DNA of 61,465 nt from Bdellovibrio sp. ZAP7 (GTDB lineage: Bacteria > Bdellovibrionota > UBA1018 > CAIMNF01). How positions within the stretch are numbered: position 1 is the stretch's first letter; the number at the start of each line of letters is the position of its first letter. The notes under the pieces are model-generated. The model was given only the letters and a program-made list of their open reading frames with translations, was not told where the DNA came from and did not search any database. This document shows, one piece after another, positions 1-8,812 of this stretch. The stretch is from the NCBI GenBank assembly GCA_945874535.1, contig CAMCGZ010000002.1, positions 137,585-199,049 on the forward strand. Reading direction: 5' to 3'. The position numbers and the translations under genes are program-made.

Positions 1-22
1 TGAAGAACGGAGGACACTCCAA

Positions 23-853
23 ATGAACTGGCGCCATTGGCTGAACCGTTTGTTCATTTTTGGAGTTTGCTCGTTGGCACTGATCGCTTTGGTGCCCTTG
101 TTCAGTGTGCTATTTTACGTGATCTCCCACGGCGCTTCATCACTCACTCCCGGTTTTTTTACGAGCCTGCCGGCTCCGGTCGGTGAGATCGGAGGAGGCA
201 TCGGTCATGCCATCCTCGGTTCCGTGGTGTTGATCTCCATGTGTTCTCTCATCTCCATTCCGCTCGGATTAGGGATGGGAATTCTTCTCTCCGAGTATTC
301 GCAAAAGCCTGTGTCCCGGGTGCTCGGAGTGGTGGTCGAATTGCTTTCGAGTATCCCGTCCATCGTGGTGGGTCTGTTCGCCTATGCGCTGGTGGTCCGA
401 CCGTTCAGAGGGTTTTCCGCCCATGCTGGTGCGATCGCGCTTTCCATGATCATGATTCCTCTGGTTGCCCGGACCACCGAGGAGATGTTGAAGCTCGTTC
501 CCCGGTCGGTCCGCGAGGCAGGGCTCGCACTCGGGCTGCCGAAAGCACGTGTGATCTTGAATATCGTATTCATGGGCAGTATGCGGTCCCTCACCGTGGG
601 GGTGATTCTGGCGGTGGCCAGGATTGCAGGCGAGACAGCTCCCCTGCTCTTCACCGCATTTGCGTCACAGCATTGGTTTCAGGGGCTTTCCGAGCCACTG
701 GCCTCGATCCCGGTCCAGATCTACACCTATGCCGTGAGCCCCTATGAGGATTGGCACGCCAAGGCCTGGGGCGGAGCCCTGATTCTGATCCTCATGGTGC
801 TCGGTTTGAATTTGCTGATCAGGGTCTTTTTACCCAGGAGAAAGGACGGATGA
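23..853 (+). CDS. pstA: phosphate ABC transporter permease PstA
   Basis: Inner-membrane permease half of the high-affinity phosphate importer, working with PstC, PstB and the periplasmic PstS. The 276-residue protein has about six hydrophobic segments, starting near residue 13. The permease (EAA-type) loop lies around residues 150-180, with the sequence [20 protein letters not shown], which couples to the ATPase. Length is normal for PstA. A GGAGG ribosome site lies about 9 bases before the ATG. The TGA at bases 1-3 probably ends the preceding pstC, which is outside the window. The stop overlaps the pstB start, so the two are translationally coupled. The family call rests on the PstA-type sequence and the adjacent pstB-phoU. 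Confidence 0.95.
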   Translation: MNWRHWLNRLFIFGVCSLALIALVPLFSVLFYVISHGASSLTPGFFTSLPAPVGEIGGGIGHAILGSVVLISMCSLISIPLGLGMGILLSEYSQKPVSRVLGVVVELLSSIPSIVVGLFAYALVVRPFRGFSAHAGAIALSMIMIPLVARTTEEMLKLVPRSVREAGLALGLPKARVILNIVFMGSMRSLTVGVILAVARIAGETAPLLFTAFASQHWFQGLSEPLASIPVQIYTYAVSPYEDWHAKAWGGALILILMVLGLNLLIRVFLPRRKDG

Positions 854-1620
854 TGACTCCCTCCCCAGCTTTACTCGAAGTTAAAGGTCTCAAGGCATTC
901 GTGGAATCGACAGAGATCCTTCATGGAATCGATCTTGGAGTGTCACCGCACGAGGTGGTCGCGTTTATCGGACCGTCTGGTTGCGGGAAGTCGACGTTTC
1001 TCAGGTGTTTGAATCGCTTGCACGAGGAAACCCCCGGGGGCCGTGCCGAAGGGCGGGTCAGTCTCGAGGGGCAGGATATTTACGCTGTCGGAACGGATCC
1101 CGTGCGGATCCGTCGACGGATCGGGATGGTGTTTCAAAAGCCGAATCCCTTTCCTTCGATGAGTATTTTCGAGAACGTGGCCTCCGGTTTGAGATTGAAC
1201 CGTATTGCCAAGGGCATCGAGCTGGAGGCCCGGGTTGAGGCAGCTCTTCGCGAAGCCGCTCTCTGGAACGAGGTCAAAGACAAGCTCGATGCTTCGGGGA
1301 TGTCGTTATCCGGCGGGCAGCAGCAGCGTTTGTGCATTGCCCGTGCATTGGCCGTGAAACCACCCGTTCTTCTGATGGATGAGCCGACCAGTGCGCTCGA
1401 TCCTGTTTCCACAGCGAAAATCGAGGAATTGGTGATTCAGCTCAAAAAAGAAACGACCATTTTGATGGTCACACACAACATGCAGCAGGCTGCGAGGATT
1501 TCGGACCGGACCGCGTTTTTCTTGTATGGCGATCTGGTCGAATACGGCCCGACCACGAAGGTGTTCACCACGCCATCGGACCGTCGGACAGAAGAGTACA
1601 TCACAGGGAGGTTCGGCTGA
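850..1620 (+). CDS. pstB: phosphate ABC transporter ATP-binding protein PstB
   Basis: ATPase of the phosphate importer. It has Walker [10 protein letters not shown] (residues 41-49), the signature [15 protein letters not shown] near residue 155, Walker B with [12 protein letters not shown], and a switch His in MVTHNMQQA. Two adjacent in-frame ATG codons (850 and 853) follow an AGGAG site. Starting at 850 gives 256 residues, typical for PstB. A longer open frame from 751 overlaps pstA too far and adds no conserved sequence. The start overlaps the pstA stop, and phoU follows after 20 bases, so pstA-pstB-phoU form one operon. Confidence 0.97.
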   Translation: MMTPSPALLEVKGLKAFVESTEILHGIDLGVSPHEVVAFIGPSGCGKSTFLRCLNRLHEETPGGRAEGRVSLEGQDIYAVGTDPVRIRRRIGMVFQKPNPFPSMSIFENVASGLRLNRIAKGIELEARVEAALREAALWNEVKDKLDASGMSLSGGQQQRLCIARALAVKPPVLLMDEPTSALDPVSTAKIEELVIQLKKETTILMVTHNMQQAARISDRTAFFLYGDLVEYGPTTKVFTTPSDRRTEEYITGRFG

Positions 1621-1640
1621 GCCGGATCAAGGGGGGAAAA

Positions 1641-2315
1641 ATGCAAAGACAGATAGACCACGAATTGAACAAGTTGAGATCGGTGATCCTTTCCATGGGT
1701 CAGGACGTCGAAGCCGCAGTCGAAGAGGCCACCGAAGGTCTGATCGAGCGGGATCCCGAAAGACTGAAGAAGGTCCGCGAATACGAGGATCGGATCAATG
1801 CTTACCACCTTGAGGTGGACGAACTCTGCCTGAAGTTGATCGCCCAGCAGTCTCCGCTTGCCGCCGATTTACGCATGATCTTGGCGATCATCAAGATCAA
1901 CGCAGATCTGGAGCGGATGGGGGATCAGGCGATGAATATCTCCTTGAATGTCCGGGATTACCTGGTCAAGGACCCTTTGCCCGAGGCAGCCACCATTGCC
2001 AGCATGGCCCATACGGTGAGAAAGATGGTGCGTGATTCAATGGAGGCCTTCGTCAAGGGGGATCTCACACTCTCGGAACAAGTTCTCCTTCAGGATGATG
2101 TGGTCGATGAGGCGAAACGGACGACTTTCCGCCGATTGATTGAAGTCATGAAAAAGGACGGGGCACAGGTCGAGGGTGCGGTCGATTTGATGCTGGTTTC
2201 CCGCAATCTCGAGCGACTCGGGGACCATGCGACCAACATTGCAGAAGATGTGATTTTTGCTTCCACCGGTAAGGACATCCGCCACGGGGGTTTTCACTCC
2301 GGTCAGAAGTCATGA
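1641..2315 (+). CDS. phoU: phosphate signalling/transport accessory protein PhoU
   Basis: PhoU links the Pst transporter to the Pho two-component system and restrains phosphate uptake. The 224-residue protein shows the two repeated three-helix PhoU units. Each carries the metal-binding E/D-x3-D type motif, seen as LERMGDQAMNIS near residue 92 and LERLGDHATNIAED near residue 195. The first helix (RQIDHELNKLRSVILSMG) is typical of the family. A GGGGGG-rich ribosome site sits just before the ATG. The stop overlaps the start of the downstream response regulator (ATGA), so the two are translationally coupled. Confidence 0.96.
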   Translation: MQRQIDHELNKLRSVILSMGQDVEAAVEEATEGLIERDPERLKKVREYEDRINAYHLEVDELCLKLIAQQSPLAADLRMILAIIKINADLERMGDQAMNISLNVRDYLVKDPLPEAATIASMAHTVRKMVRDSMEAFVKGDLTLSEQVLLQDDVVDEAKRTTFRRLIEVMKKDGAQVEGAVDLMLVSRNLERLGDHATNIAEDVIFASTGKDIRHGGFHSGQKS

Positions 2316-2983
2316 TTTCCAAGAGAGCCCTGATCCTCGAGGAGGATGAGGAGTTCCGGCTGCTCCTGTCCGAAGAGGTCCGACAGGCGGGCCTGGAGGT
2401 CCGGGCTTTCGGAAGTGTGTCGGAGCTGTTGCGAGAGGTGTCCGTTTTTGCTGTGGATCTGGTCGTCACCGACGCCAAGGTCCCCGAGCTTCCTCTCGAG
2501 GAGTTTCTCACGCGTTTGCGAGCCACCGCGCAGTCTGAGTACCGGGTGCTGGTGATCTCGGGTCCGGGTGGATTGGCCCGGGATGTGCCAGGGGTGAGGC
2601 CCGAATGGGACGAGATCATTCAAAAACCGATCGAACGGATGCAATTCCGGGAAAAGATCCGGACTCTTACAGGAAATCACCCGATGGGTACCGGAAGGCT
2701 CGGAGTTGGGGGCTTGTTGATCGATCCGAGATCGTATGATGTTTTTTTGCTGGGTGAGCGGATCCACCTGACTCCGAATGAGTTCAAGTTGCTCGAGGCG
2801 CTTCTGCGTGCAGGGGGAGGGGTTCTTTCACGGGACGAGCTCATCCGCCGGGTTCAGGGGCCGGGTATCGCGGTCATCGATCGGGCCATTGATACGCACA
2901 TTTTCTCACTCAGGAAGAAACTCGGACCCGAGGGGAATCGAATCGAGACCATCCGGGGTGAGGGTTACCGGATTCGAATCTGA
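2312..2983 (+). CDS. OmpR/PhoB-family response regulator
   Basis: DNA-binding response regulator. An N-terminal receiver domain has an acidic pocket at E11/D12, a probable phospho-acceptor D54 in VVTDAKVP, and the conserved Lys in IIQKPIERMQF. The C-terminal winged helix (about residues 130-223) ends in the typical IETIRGEGYRIRI. Position directly after phoU, with a 4-base overlap, makes it the likely PhoB. The receiver is divergent (EED start, few alliances to classic PhoB), so the symbol is not assigned. No PhoR-type kinase is seen in the window. Its 3' end overlaps the convergent membrane-protein gene by about 19 bases. Confidence 0.85.
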   Translation: MISKRALILEEDEEFRLLLSEEVRQAGLEVRAFGSVSELLREVSVFAVDLVVTDAKVPELPLEEFLTRLRATAQSEYRVLVISGPGGLARDVPGVRPEWDEIIQKPIERMQFREKIRTLTGNHPMGTGRLGVGGLLIDPRSYDVFLLGERIHLTPNEFKLLEALLRAGGGVLSRDELIRRVQGPGIAVIDRAIDTHIFSLRKKLGPEGNRIETIRGEGYRIRI

Positions 2984-3561
2984 AGCGCGGCTTCGATCAA
3001 AAACCAAGCGCCCATCAATCCGAAGAGCGTGGCCGAGCCGGCTAAGAGCCTCTTCGGTGAGATCCACTGACCGAGCCTTTGTCCGAGGACCACGGCAATC
3101 GCTGTTACACTCCAGAGAGCCATCAAAGACGCCGAGAAAACGATCATCAGCTCGTCCGGATACCGGGCCGCAAGAGATGCGGTCGACAGTTGGGTCAGGT
3201 CTCCCCATTCCGCCAAGAAAACCACCACGAACGCCTTTGTAGCCTGGGCCATAAAACCGGTTTCGGCTCCACTGGCAGAGGTGGAATCCTCGGAATCCGC
3301 CTCAGAGATCTTTCTGAAAGACAGGAATGCGAATGCGAGGAAGAGGATGCCGGTCGCTGCCTTCACCCACATCGGAGAAAGCTTTCCGATCCAGCTTCCC
3401 ACTCCTACCGCAATCACACACTGGATCAGGAATGCAACAGCCACTCCCGAGAACACCGATAGCTTTTCGCCCTTGCTTGCGAGCAAGAGGGTGGCCAGGG
3501 CGGTCTTGTCCGGCAGTTCAGCCAGAAAAATGAGCGAAAACGTCGAGAAAAAGAGACTCAA
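2965..3561 (-). CDS. UPF0016/GDT1 family membrane cation transporter
   Basis: Predicted inner-membrane Mn2+/Ca2+ exporter of the TMEM165/GDT1 (UPF0016) family. Six transmembrane segments fall in two repeats. The two signature motifs are ELPDKT near the N-terminus and EWGDLTQL in the second half; the usual family forms are E-x-G-D-K-T and E-W-G-D-R-S/T-Q. The chosen start is a TTG at 3561, which overlaps the stop of the upstream gene and places the protein directly at the first membrane helix (198 residues). An ATG at 3663 would overlap the upstream gene by about 100 bases and add a non-hydrophobic tail. Confidence 0.82.
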   Translation of the reverse strand: MSLFFSTFSLIFLAELPDKTALATLLLASKGEKLSVFSGVAVAFLIQCVIAVGVGSWIGKLSPMWVKAATGILFLAFAFLSFRKISEADSEDSTSASGAETGFMAQATKAFVVVFLAEWGDLTQLSTASLAARYPDELMIVFSASLMALWSVTAIAVVLGQRLGQWISPKRLLAGSATLFGLMGAWFLIEAALQIRIR

Positions 3562-5717
3562 ATCTTCTTTCCGCCGTTCAATTCCCGGACCGCGGATTCG
3601 AAGAACTTGCGATTGCAGGATTTGATTCCGATGAAATTCGTGAATGCCTTCCGGGCTGGCCACAGGGCGCGCGCCAGTGTCGAGTAGGCTTCACGGGCCA
3701 CCGGGTTGTTGTTTTTAGCCCGGTAAGCGTTCACCGCTTGCTGAAGGTAGGTGGCGTCACCCTGGCGATCGTAGCCTTGGCGCTCCATGTTTTCCGTTTC
3801 TCCGGTGATGCGTTCGATGAGCTCTGCTTGAAGGGCGCGGACCAGTTCCGCGCGAGCGGGATCCTGGCTCTGTTCAGCAAAGGCACGGGCCAGATCGGCT
3901 ACAGGATTTTGCGATAGCACGGTGGCACCGAGCTCTCCGATAACGAGATCACCGAGGAACATCTGACCCCGGACCGTGACTCCCGGTCCACGGATGAGAT
4001 CGAGAGGCGAGTAACCGTCGAGCTGGAACTGAGCCGTGGCGGTCTGGTTGCCGGCGACAATTCCGAGGTTCTCCTCGAGCACTCGCCCGGTCGAATCACG
4101 AAGGACGACCCGGACGCTTGCGGAGGAGTTGAGGCGTGAGTGGTTCTTCACACTGTAACTGACGATTACCTGACCGGTGGGTGCGAGGGTTTTCACATCG
4201 ATTCCCATGGGGGTGACCTGTCGCATCACCCGGGCACTCTGCAGCACCGTGAAGGCTCCGAAGCCGTTTCCGGATACGGTCAGTCCGATGTTCAGGATCG
4301 CCGAATTTTGAACCGAGGTAGAGATCGAACCGATGAAGTCGGTGCGGACCTGAGTGGAACGGAGTGCAGGCAGGGAGATTTCCTTGCTGTACAATGCGTT
4401 CTGGACGCCTTCCAGATAAGCTTTTCCTTCTGTGGAGACTTTTCCGTAGTTCTTGACCCGGAATGAAACCGCAATGCGCTCTCCGGGCTGCAGGATGCCG
4501 TCATCGAGCTCCCCGATGATGTCGAAGCTGTCTACTTCGGGTTTGGAGTGGGTGGCGTAATCACGGAAGGTGGTCGCAAAACTGCTCCGGTATGCACCTT
4601 CGAACACGGCCTCGTAGGCGGCACGCTCGTCACGTTGGAATTTTTCGTTGAATCCCTTCACTTGTCCCGATTCCCGGGCGTAACGGTAGCCGACTTGTTT
4701 CCCGATCGACTCTCCTACGCGTTGGCCGAGTTCGAGCTGGGTGTAGAAGTTCTGGGAGAAGTAATAGTTCACGTACCATCCGTAGGCATTGACGAAGGAC
4801 TTGCGGAAAATCTCCTTCAACTGGATGGTCTCCGGACGTGAGGCGGGCTCGCCTGGCTTGGGGTCCTGTACAGGGACTTGAACGGTATCGCTTCCGAGCG
4901 CCTCGTATTGGGGCTTGGTGTCGATCGGACGGTTCAACCACTGCTGGATGGCGGCCTGGGGATCCACCCAACGGGCCATCTCAAAGCGGTAGGTACCATC
5001 GCCGAAGTAGTAGTCAAACAGGTTGAATCGTGGAGCGTCACCCAGAAAAACGCTGTCATAGCTGTCGTAAATGCGGATCTGGCTCAGGTCTTCCACCGGC
5101 TGTTTCAGCATGTCTTCGAGGGTTTGTGGCCGGCCGATCAGGCTGGTGTACGCATCCTGATAGCGTGGAGAAAATGCAGACGGAGGAATCGAGCCGATTT
5201 CCTCATTAGGGTTCAGGCCGCTATCGAGAGCCAAGGTGAATCGTTTTCTCGCTTCGGAAGATCCGCGCGACTCACCGGCCGATTTTCCGCGTGAGGCACC
5301 CTCGAGGCTTGCCCGCTCGATCCTGCCCAGAAGATCCGCATTGAGAGCCGCTCCCAGCGCCATCGCTTCAGGATTTGACCGATTTGACTGTACCGAGGAG
5401 TGGAGGCCCCAGGAGAAACCCCTCAGGTAGCCTTCGATGCGACCCTTACCACCCCCGAAACGTTCGGCCATCCGGCGGGCTTCATCCACGCCAAAGCTGC
5501 AGGCACTGTAGATGCGTGCGGTGGAGTTGATGTATTTCTCGCGGCACTCCTGGTACTGCGCGGGCGGGTTTTGAACAAAGTTCACATCTACTCGCGGGCC
5601 GTTGTAATAGCCGGAGTAGGTCACACTCTGGGCGAAGGTAGCGGGCGAGAGGAGGAGCAACAAGGCGGGGAGGGAGTGGAAGAGGGCGATATTCATGCGC
5701 CGCATCATACATTCCAA
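3558..5717 (-). CDS. large secreted protein of unknown function
   Basis: Not recognised as a named family. The first 30 residues contain a Sec signal peptide (ALLLLLSPATFA followed by QS), with Met codons at positions 1, 4, 5 and 8. The mature protein of about 690 residues has a low-complexity Ala/Gly/Arg-rich helical stretch near 110-160. A middle region around 400-520 looks like CARDB/Ig-type beta sandwich (GELDDGILQPGERIAVSF, then VKNYGKVSTEGKAYLEG). The C-terminus is helical and Ala/Arg-rich. It is probably periplasmic or surface-exposed. It shares its stop region with the downstream cation-transporter gene and is divergent from the 5762 gene across only 44 bases. Confidence 0.7.
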   Translation of the reverse strand: MECMMRRMNIALFHSLPALLLLLSPATFAQSVTYSGYYNGPRVDVNFVQNPPAQYQECREKYINSTARIYSACSFGVDEARRMAERFGGGKGRIEGYLRGFSWGLHSSVQSNRSNPEAMALGAALNADLLGRIERASLEGASRGKSAGESRGSSEARKRFTLALDSGLNPNEEIGSIPPSAFSPRYQDAYTSLIGRPQTLEDMLKQPVEDLSQIRIYDSYDSVFLGDAPRFNLFDYYFGDGTYRFEMARWVDPQAAIQQWLNRPIDTKPQYEALGSDTVQVPVQDPKPGEPASRPETIQLKEIFRKSFVNAYGWYVNYYFSQNFYTQLELGQRVGESIGKQVGYRYARESGQVKGFNEKFQRDERAAYEAVFEGAYRSSFATTFRDYATHSKPEVDSFDIIGELDDGILQPGERIAVSFRVKNYGKVSTEGKAYLEGVQNALYSKEISLPALRSTQVRTDFIGSISTSVQNSAILNIGLTVSGNGFGAFTVLQSARVMRQVTPMGIDVKTLAPTGQVIVSYSVKNHSRLNSSASVRVVLRDSTGRVLEENLGIVAGNQTATAQFQLDGYSPLDLIRGPGVTVRGQMFLGDLVIGELGATVLSQNPVADLARAFAEQSQDPARAELVRALQAELIERITGETENMERQGYDRQGDATYLQQAVNAYRAKNNNPVAREAYSTLARALWPARKAFTNFIGIKSCNRKFFESAVRELNGGKKI

Positions 5718-5761
5718 GACATGAATTGTAAAGGGATCCTTCCCGATGCTATGAAATCAGG

Positions 5762-6607
5762 ATGCTCTTCGCCCTGTTTCTCCTTTTCGTTCATCCGGTT
5801 CCGGCTTACGAGGTGGATAACTTCACCGGGAGGGCGGGTCTGGTCCGCGATTCGCTGCCGGTTCTCGACCACGAGATCGGGCGGATCCTCGAGCGTGCGG
5901 CTCGCGAAGCCAACCTCGAAAGTCCGGGACATTGCAGTGTCGCCGTTCTTCGTCAAGAGATCCTCCGATGGATCCGGCCCGATCCCACCGGGATCCTGGA
6001 GCTCTGGTTGGAGTTCACGGATTCGATTGAGAGGACGCCGGTCGGGGTCCGAACCAGTGTTTACCGGAATATTTCTTTTTTTGATTCGCCCATCATGAAG
6101 GTGTTCGGAATCGGACGCAGCTTCAAGTTGGGCGGGCAGGTCATCGGGACCGACAAAATCGGGCATTTTTTCATGCAAGGGCTCGATTTCTATGACCGGG
6201 TCCGGGACGGGGCCTCGATCGAGACGGTCCTGGCAACCGAGCACGGTGAGGACGGACTCTGGGGCCTCGGGACTTCCGGGGTGAAGTCCTGGGCCGACAT
6301 TGCAGCCGATTACCAAGGGTATCGATTCTGGTCACGCTTGGTCGACGGCCCCCATCCCTATTTCCGCTGTTCAGAACGTGGCGAGTGGGTCCGGGAGTCC
6401 GCGTTCACCTGGGTGGACTATGTGAATCCTGGCTGGGACGAGGCTTTGAACTGCTCCGAAATGAAGCCTGGAATCCGATCGGGGGTTGAAGAAGAATTGC
6501 TGAAGTTGGGGGTCACCTGTCCAGTCGATCCCATGGCGTGTGAAGGGCTCACCCGTCTGGAATACGCGGATCATCTGGTCTCACCGGTCTGTCGCCCCAA
6601 ACGGTAA
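5762..6607 (+). CDS. exported protein of unknown function with D-K-x-G-H-F motif
   Basis: 281-residue exported protein. The short signal peptide is MLFALFLLFVHPVPAY. The middle contains GTDKIGHFFMQGLDFYDRV around residue 130, which resembles the D-K-x-x-H motif of predicted periplasmic/lipoprotein DUF2279-type families. I cannot confirm that assignment. There are five or more Cys residues in the mature part (for example PGHCSVAV, YFRCSERGEW, LNCSEMKP, VTCPVDPMACEG), consistent with disulfides outside the cytoplasm. The 3' end overlaps the convergent 6571-7770 gene by 37 bases, so neither gene has room for a separate terminator. Confidence 0.65.
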   Translation: MLFALFLLFVHPVPAYEVDNFTGRAGLVRDSLPVLDHEIGRILERAAREANLESPGHCSVAVLRQEILRWIRPDPTGILELWLEFTDSIERTPVGVRTSVYRNISFFDSPIMKVFGIGRSFKLGGQVIGTDKIGHFFMQGLDFYDRVRDGASIETVLATEHGEDGLWGLGTSGVKSWADIAADYQGYRFWSRLVDGPHPYFRCSERGEWVRESAFTWVDYVNPGWDEALNCSEMKPGIRSGVEEELLKLGVTCPVDPMACEGLTRLEYADHLVSPVCRPKR

Positions 6608-7770
6608 CTGTTGTGGCTGGAAACCACTTTCACGCCGAGTTCTTTGCAATAGTTCGAAATCAACTTCCTGAGTCGTGCCAAGGTACGCTCATCGGCTTCC
6701 TCTCCCCAAATCAGGCTCACCAGGCGGTCAGCGAGGATCGGAGCCGAACTCCGGGTTAGCAGAAAGTGCAGTCGATCGCGCTTGGACTGGATTCCCGCAA
6801 GCTCCATTTCATCCCATCCTTCTCCGGTGGTGTGAGACCGGTATCGATCGAGGCACTGTGAGAACAGAGACGGATCCCCCCGGTACTCGAAGTCCGCCCC
6901 GTAAAGTCCTGCATTGTGTTTCCGGAGCTGGTTCCAGTACTTACTGGCACCTTCCAGATCACCGATCGAGAGGAGTTTCACAGTCTCCAGTTGCCAGTGA
7001 AGCTCGGGAAAGTCCTTGAACTTTGATGCGTAAATATACAAAGGTGCTCCGAGGTGCAAATGGGTGAGCAGCGCTTTGATATAAGCGTAGTTCGCCCGGA
7101 CGATCGCGTTCGATGCAGTTTTTTTATACCGGTCGAGCAGTGAGAGGGCGTCTTCATAGCGCAACTCCTGGATCAGAGCCGCGATATGGATGATGAGCAG
7201 GTGTGGTTCAAAGCTCTTGAGATCCTGTTTTTTATACCGGAGAGCCTGGTCGACCAGCTCGATACAAAAGGCCGGGTTTCCCGAAAGGAGTGCATGCAGG
7301 ATCCGGCAATGAAGCACTTGAAGCTTCTCGAATGCGGTATCCACGGATATCGATTCGAGCTCCACCAGAAGCTGGCCCATCCGGGCCACTTCTCTTCGGT
7401 TTCCGAGTGCCAGGATGAGAAGATAGAGGGGGTTCAGGATGAATCCATGGTGGGGAACGGTGTGGAAGGTTTGGACTGACTTCTCGAGATTTTCGACCGC
7501 GTATCTGAAGTGGCTGTGCTGGTTGTAAACCAGCCCGATCAGATAAAGCCTGACCCCTTCATAGAATCCTTCTTGAAAAGGAGTGACCCGGAGTTCTTTC
7601 AGTGCTCCTGCTTTCGAATTCCTGTGGAACTCGAGGTAGCCACGAAGCAGCCGGCCCTCTGCAACCGAGAATGCATGGTTCTCTAGCCGGTAAAGGAATT
7701 TCCGTTTATCAGTCCTCAGGAGCCAGAAGGTTTCCAGGAAATAGAGATGACGATCCTCACTTTTGTTCAT
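6571..7770 (-). CDS. helical-repeat protein with C-terminal winged-helix-like domain
   Basis: 399 residues, no signal peptide, so cytoplasmic. Residues about 1-330 are almost all helical with a repeating TPR-like pattern (for example VRLYLIGLVYNQHSHFRYAV, then ALSLLDRYKKTASNAIVRAN). The last 60 residues (LADRLVSLIWGEEADERTLA through SSHNSYRLGRQ) resemble an OmpR/SARP-type winged helix: a W-G/E turn, a recognition-helix-like RLRKLISNYCKEL, and a closing beta hairpin ending in YRL. I infer a transcription regulator with its sensor repeats in front of the DNA-binding domain, the reverse of AfsR/SARP order. It overlaps the upstream secreted-protein gene by 14 bases. Confidence 0.6.
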   Translation of the reverse strand: MNKSEDRHLYFLETFWLLRTDKRKFLYRLENHAFSVAEGRLLRGYLEFHRNSKAGALKELRVTPFQEGFYEGVRLYLIGLVYNQHSHFRYAVENLEKSVQTFHTVPHHGFILNPLYLLILALGNRREVARMGQLLVELESISVDTAFEKLQVLHCRILHALLSGNPAFCIELVDQALRYKKQDLKSFEPHLLIIHIAALIQELRYEDALSLLDRYKKTASNAIVRANYAYIKALLTHLHLGAPLYIYASKFKDFPELHWQLETVKLLSIGDLEGASKYWNQLRKHNAGLYGADFEYRGDPSLFSQCLDRYRSHTTGEGWDEMELAGIQSKRDRLHFLLTRSSAPILADRLVSLIWGEEADERTLARLRKLISNYCKELGVKVVSSHNSYRLGRQTGETR

Positions 7771-8227
7771 GCGCCAAGGATTGGATCACGCACTTGAGCG
7801 AGGAGTGGTGCTGAGAACGCGATTTGAACAGGCCCAGACACAACTTCTGTGATTCGACACCCTTTTCCCAGATCTGATCGATCCGACGCAAAAGATCAAG
7901 CTGTTCAGGAGTGTGGGGAGGAAGATCGGTTCCTCCGCACGAGGATTTCATGTAGTTTGTTTTACTGACCGCTTTGTAGAGACTCTTTGCGGTCAATCGG
8001 CGGATTTCATCAAGAAAGCTCAGATCGTTCTGGTAGCGGATCTGTCTCGAATCGAGGTAAGCCTTTTCAAGATCCCGGCATCGGTCGCGGAGCTCGGTAC
8101 ACATCGCTTTCAGGTTGTCTTGACGACCCGGGCCTCCGCCACTGCCGTGAACCTGGGCGCGCGAAGAAAGCGGATAAAGTGCGAATAGAATCAGCCACAG
8201 GGTCAATCCGGTCAGTAGTTTCAGCAT
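7757..8227 (-). CDS. small exported protein of unknown function
   Basis: 156 residues with a clear Sec signal peptide (hydrophobic core LTGLTLWLILFALYPL, cleavage after SSRA). The mature part is Lys/Arg-rich and helical with four Cys (KAMCTELRDRCRDLEKA, KSSCGGTDL, QKLCLGLF and a later KCVIQS). No family recognised. It is the first gene of a two-gene unit with the helical-repeat/winged-helix protein: its stop lies 14 bases inside that gene. A link between an exported sensor-like protein and a cytoplasmic regulator is possible but only by context. Confidence 0.6.
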   Translation of the reverse strand: MLKLLTGLTLWLILFALYPLSSRAQVHGSGGGPGRQDNLKAMCTELRDRCRDLEKAYLDSRQIRYQNDLSFLDEIRRLTAKSLYKAVSKTNYMKSSCGGTDLPPHTPEQLDLLRRIDQIWEKGVESQKLCLGLFKSRSQHHSSLKCVIQSLAHEQK

Positions 8228-8266
8228 GATCCAACTGATCGGCAGGATTTACCCCGAGCTTGAGGG

Positions 8267-8301
8267 GGCCCGGCCAAAACCTTTCTGGCTTTGACCGGGC
8301 C
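8267..8301 (-). terminator. hairpin after the caspase-like operon
   Basis: Inverted repeat GGCCCGG-C-CAAA / TTTG-A-CCGGGCC with one internal mismatch. It starts about 10 bases beyond the stop of the 8311-8787 gene on the minus strand. There is no long U tract, so it is either a weak intrinsic terminator or an mRNA-stabilising hairpin. Confidence 0.5.
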
Positions 8302-8310
8302 TGCGGAAAA

Positions 8311-8787
8311 TCACTTCAGGCTGCTCTGGGTCAAGTCCTGGATCAAGCGGACCCCAAGATCGGAACCGGTCTCATCGAGGATCTGGAGGACCGGCGCCAG
8401 TTCGGCCTCGGTCAGCACCACTTCCTTGAGTCCCTGGCCGTTCTTCTCGAGCTGGGCTGCCTTGTTCGAGATCAATTGACCGAGCTCGAGAGCCACTGCC
8501 GGATCGAGGCCGGGATAGCGCTTCTCGAGTGCGGAGCGCAGCCCCTCAGGATTCGAATCCTGATCGAGCACGAAGAGTGCAGCCGCCCAGTAATTCAGGT
8601 CTTCGCTTTGAATCCCCCAGAAGAATCCTGCCGAGGTGATGGTCAGACCGACCAGTGCCGATCCGATCCCTGGGATCGCGACTCCGATGATGATACCGGC
8701 TTTGGCATCCGAGGTCGGGACCATCGTTGCAGCGGTGAGACAGGCGAGAAGGGCGGCTTTTGCTTTCAAGTTTTTCATGAGTTTCAT
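8311..8787 (-). CDS. small exported hydrophobic protein, paralogue B
   Basis: 158 residues, paralogue of the next gene upstream (8813-9331). The signal peptide ends in DAKA followed by a Gly/Ile-rich hydrophobic stretch (GIIIGVAIPGIGSALVGL and TSAGFFWGI). A conserved soluble tail follows: WAAALFVLDQD, ALEKRYPGLDPAVALELGQL, and GLKEVVLTEAELAPVLQIL-E-T. No known family is recognised. The mature N-terminus would be membrane-active or membrane-inserted, with the helical tail in the periplasm. It is the last gene of the 10542-8311 operon, 25 bases after paralogue A, with a GGAG ribosome site. Confidence 0.65.
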   Translation of the reverse strand: MKLMKNLKAKAALLACLTAATMVPTSDAKAGIIIGVAIPGIGSALVGLTITSAGFFWGIQSEDLNYWAAALFVLDQDSNPEGLRSALEKRYPGLDPAVALELGQLISNKAAQLEKNGQGLKEVVLTEAELAPVLQILDETGSDLGVRLIQDLTQSSLK

Positions 8788-8812
8788 AGATTTCTCCGGT
8801 TGGTTCGCTAAT

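Noticed and set aside
3562-3663. ATG 3663 as start of the UPF0016 protein
   Set aside because: It would overlap the upstream gene by about 100 bases and adds a polar tail ahead of the first membrane helix.
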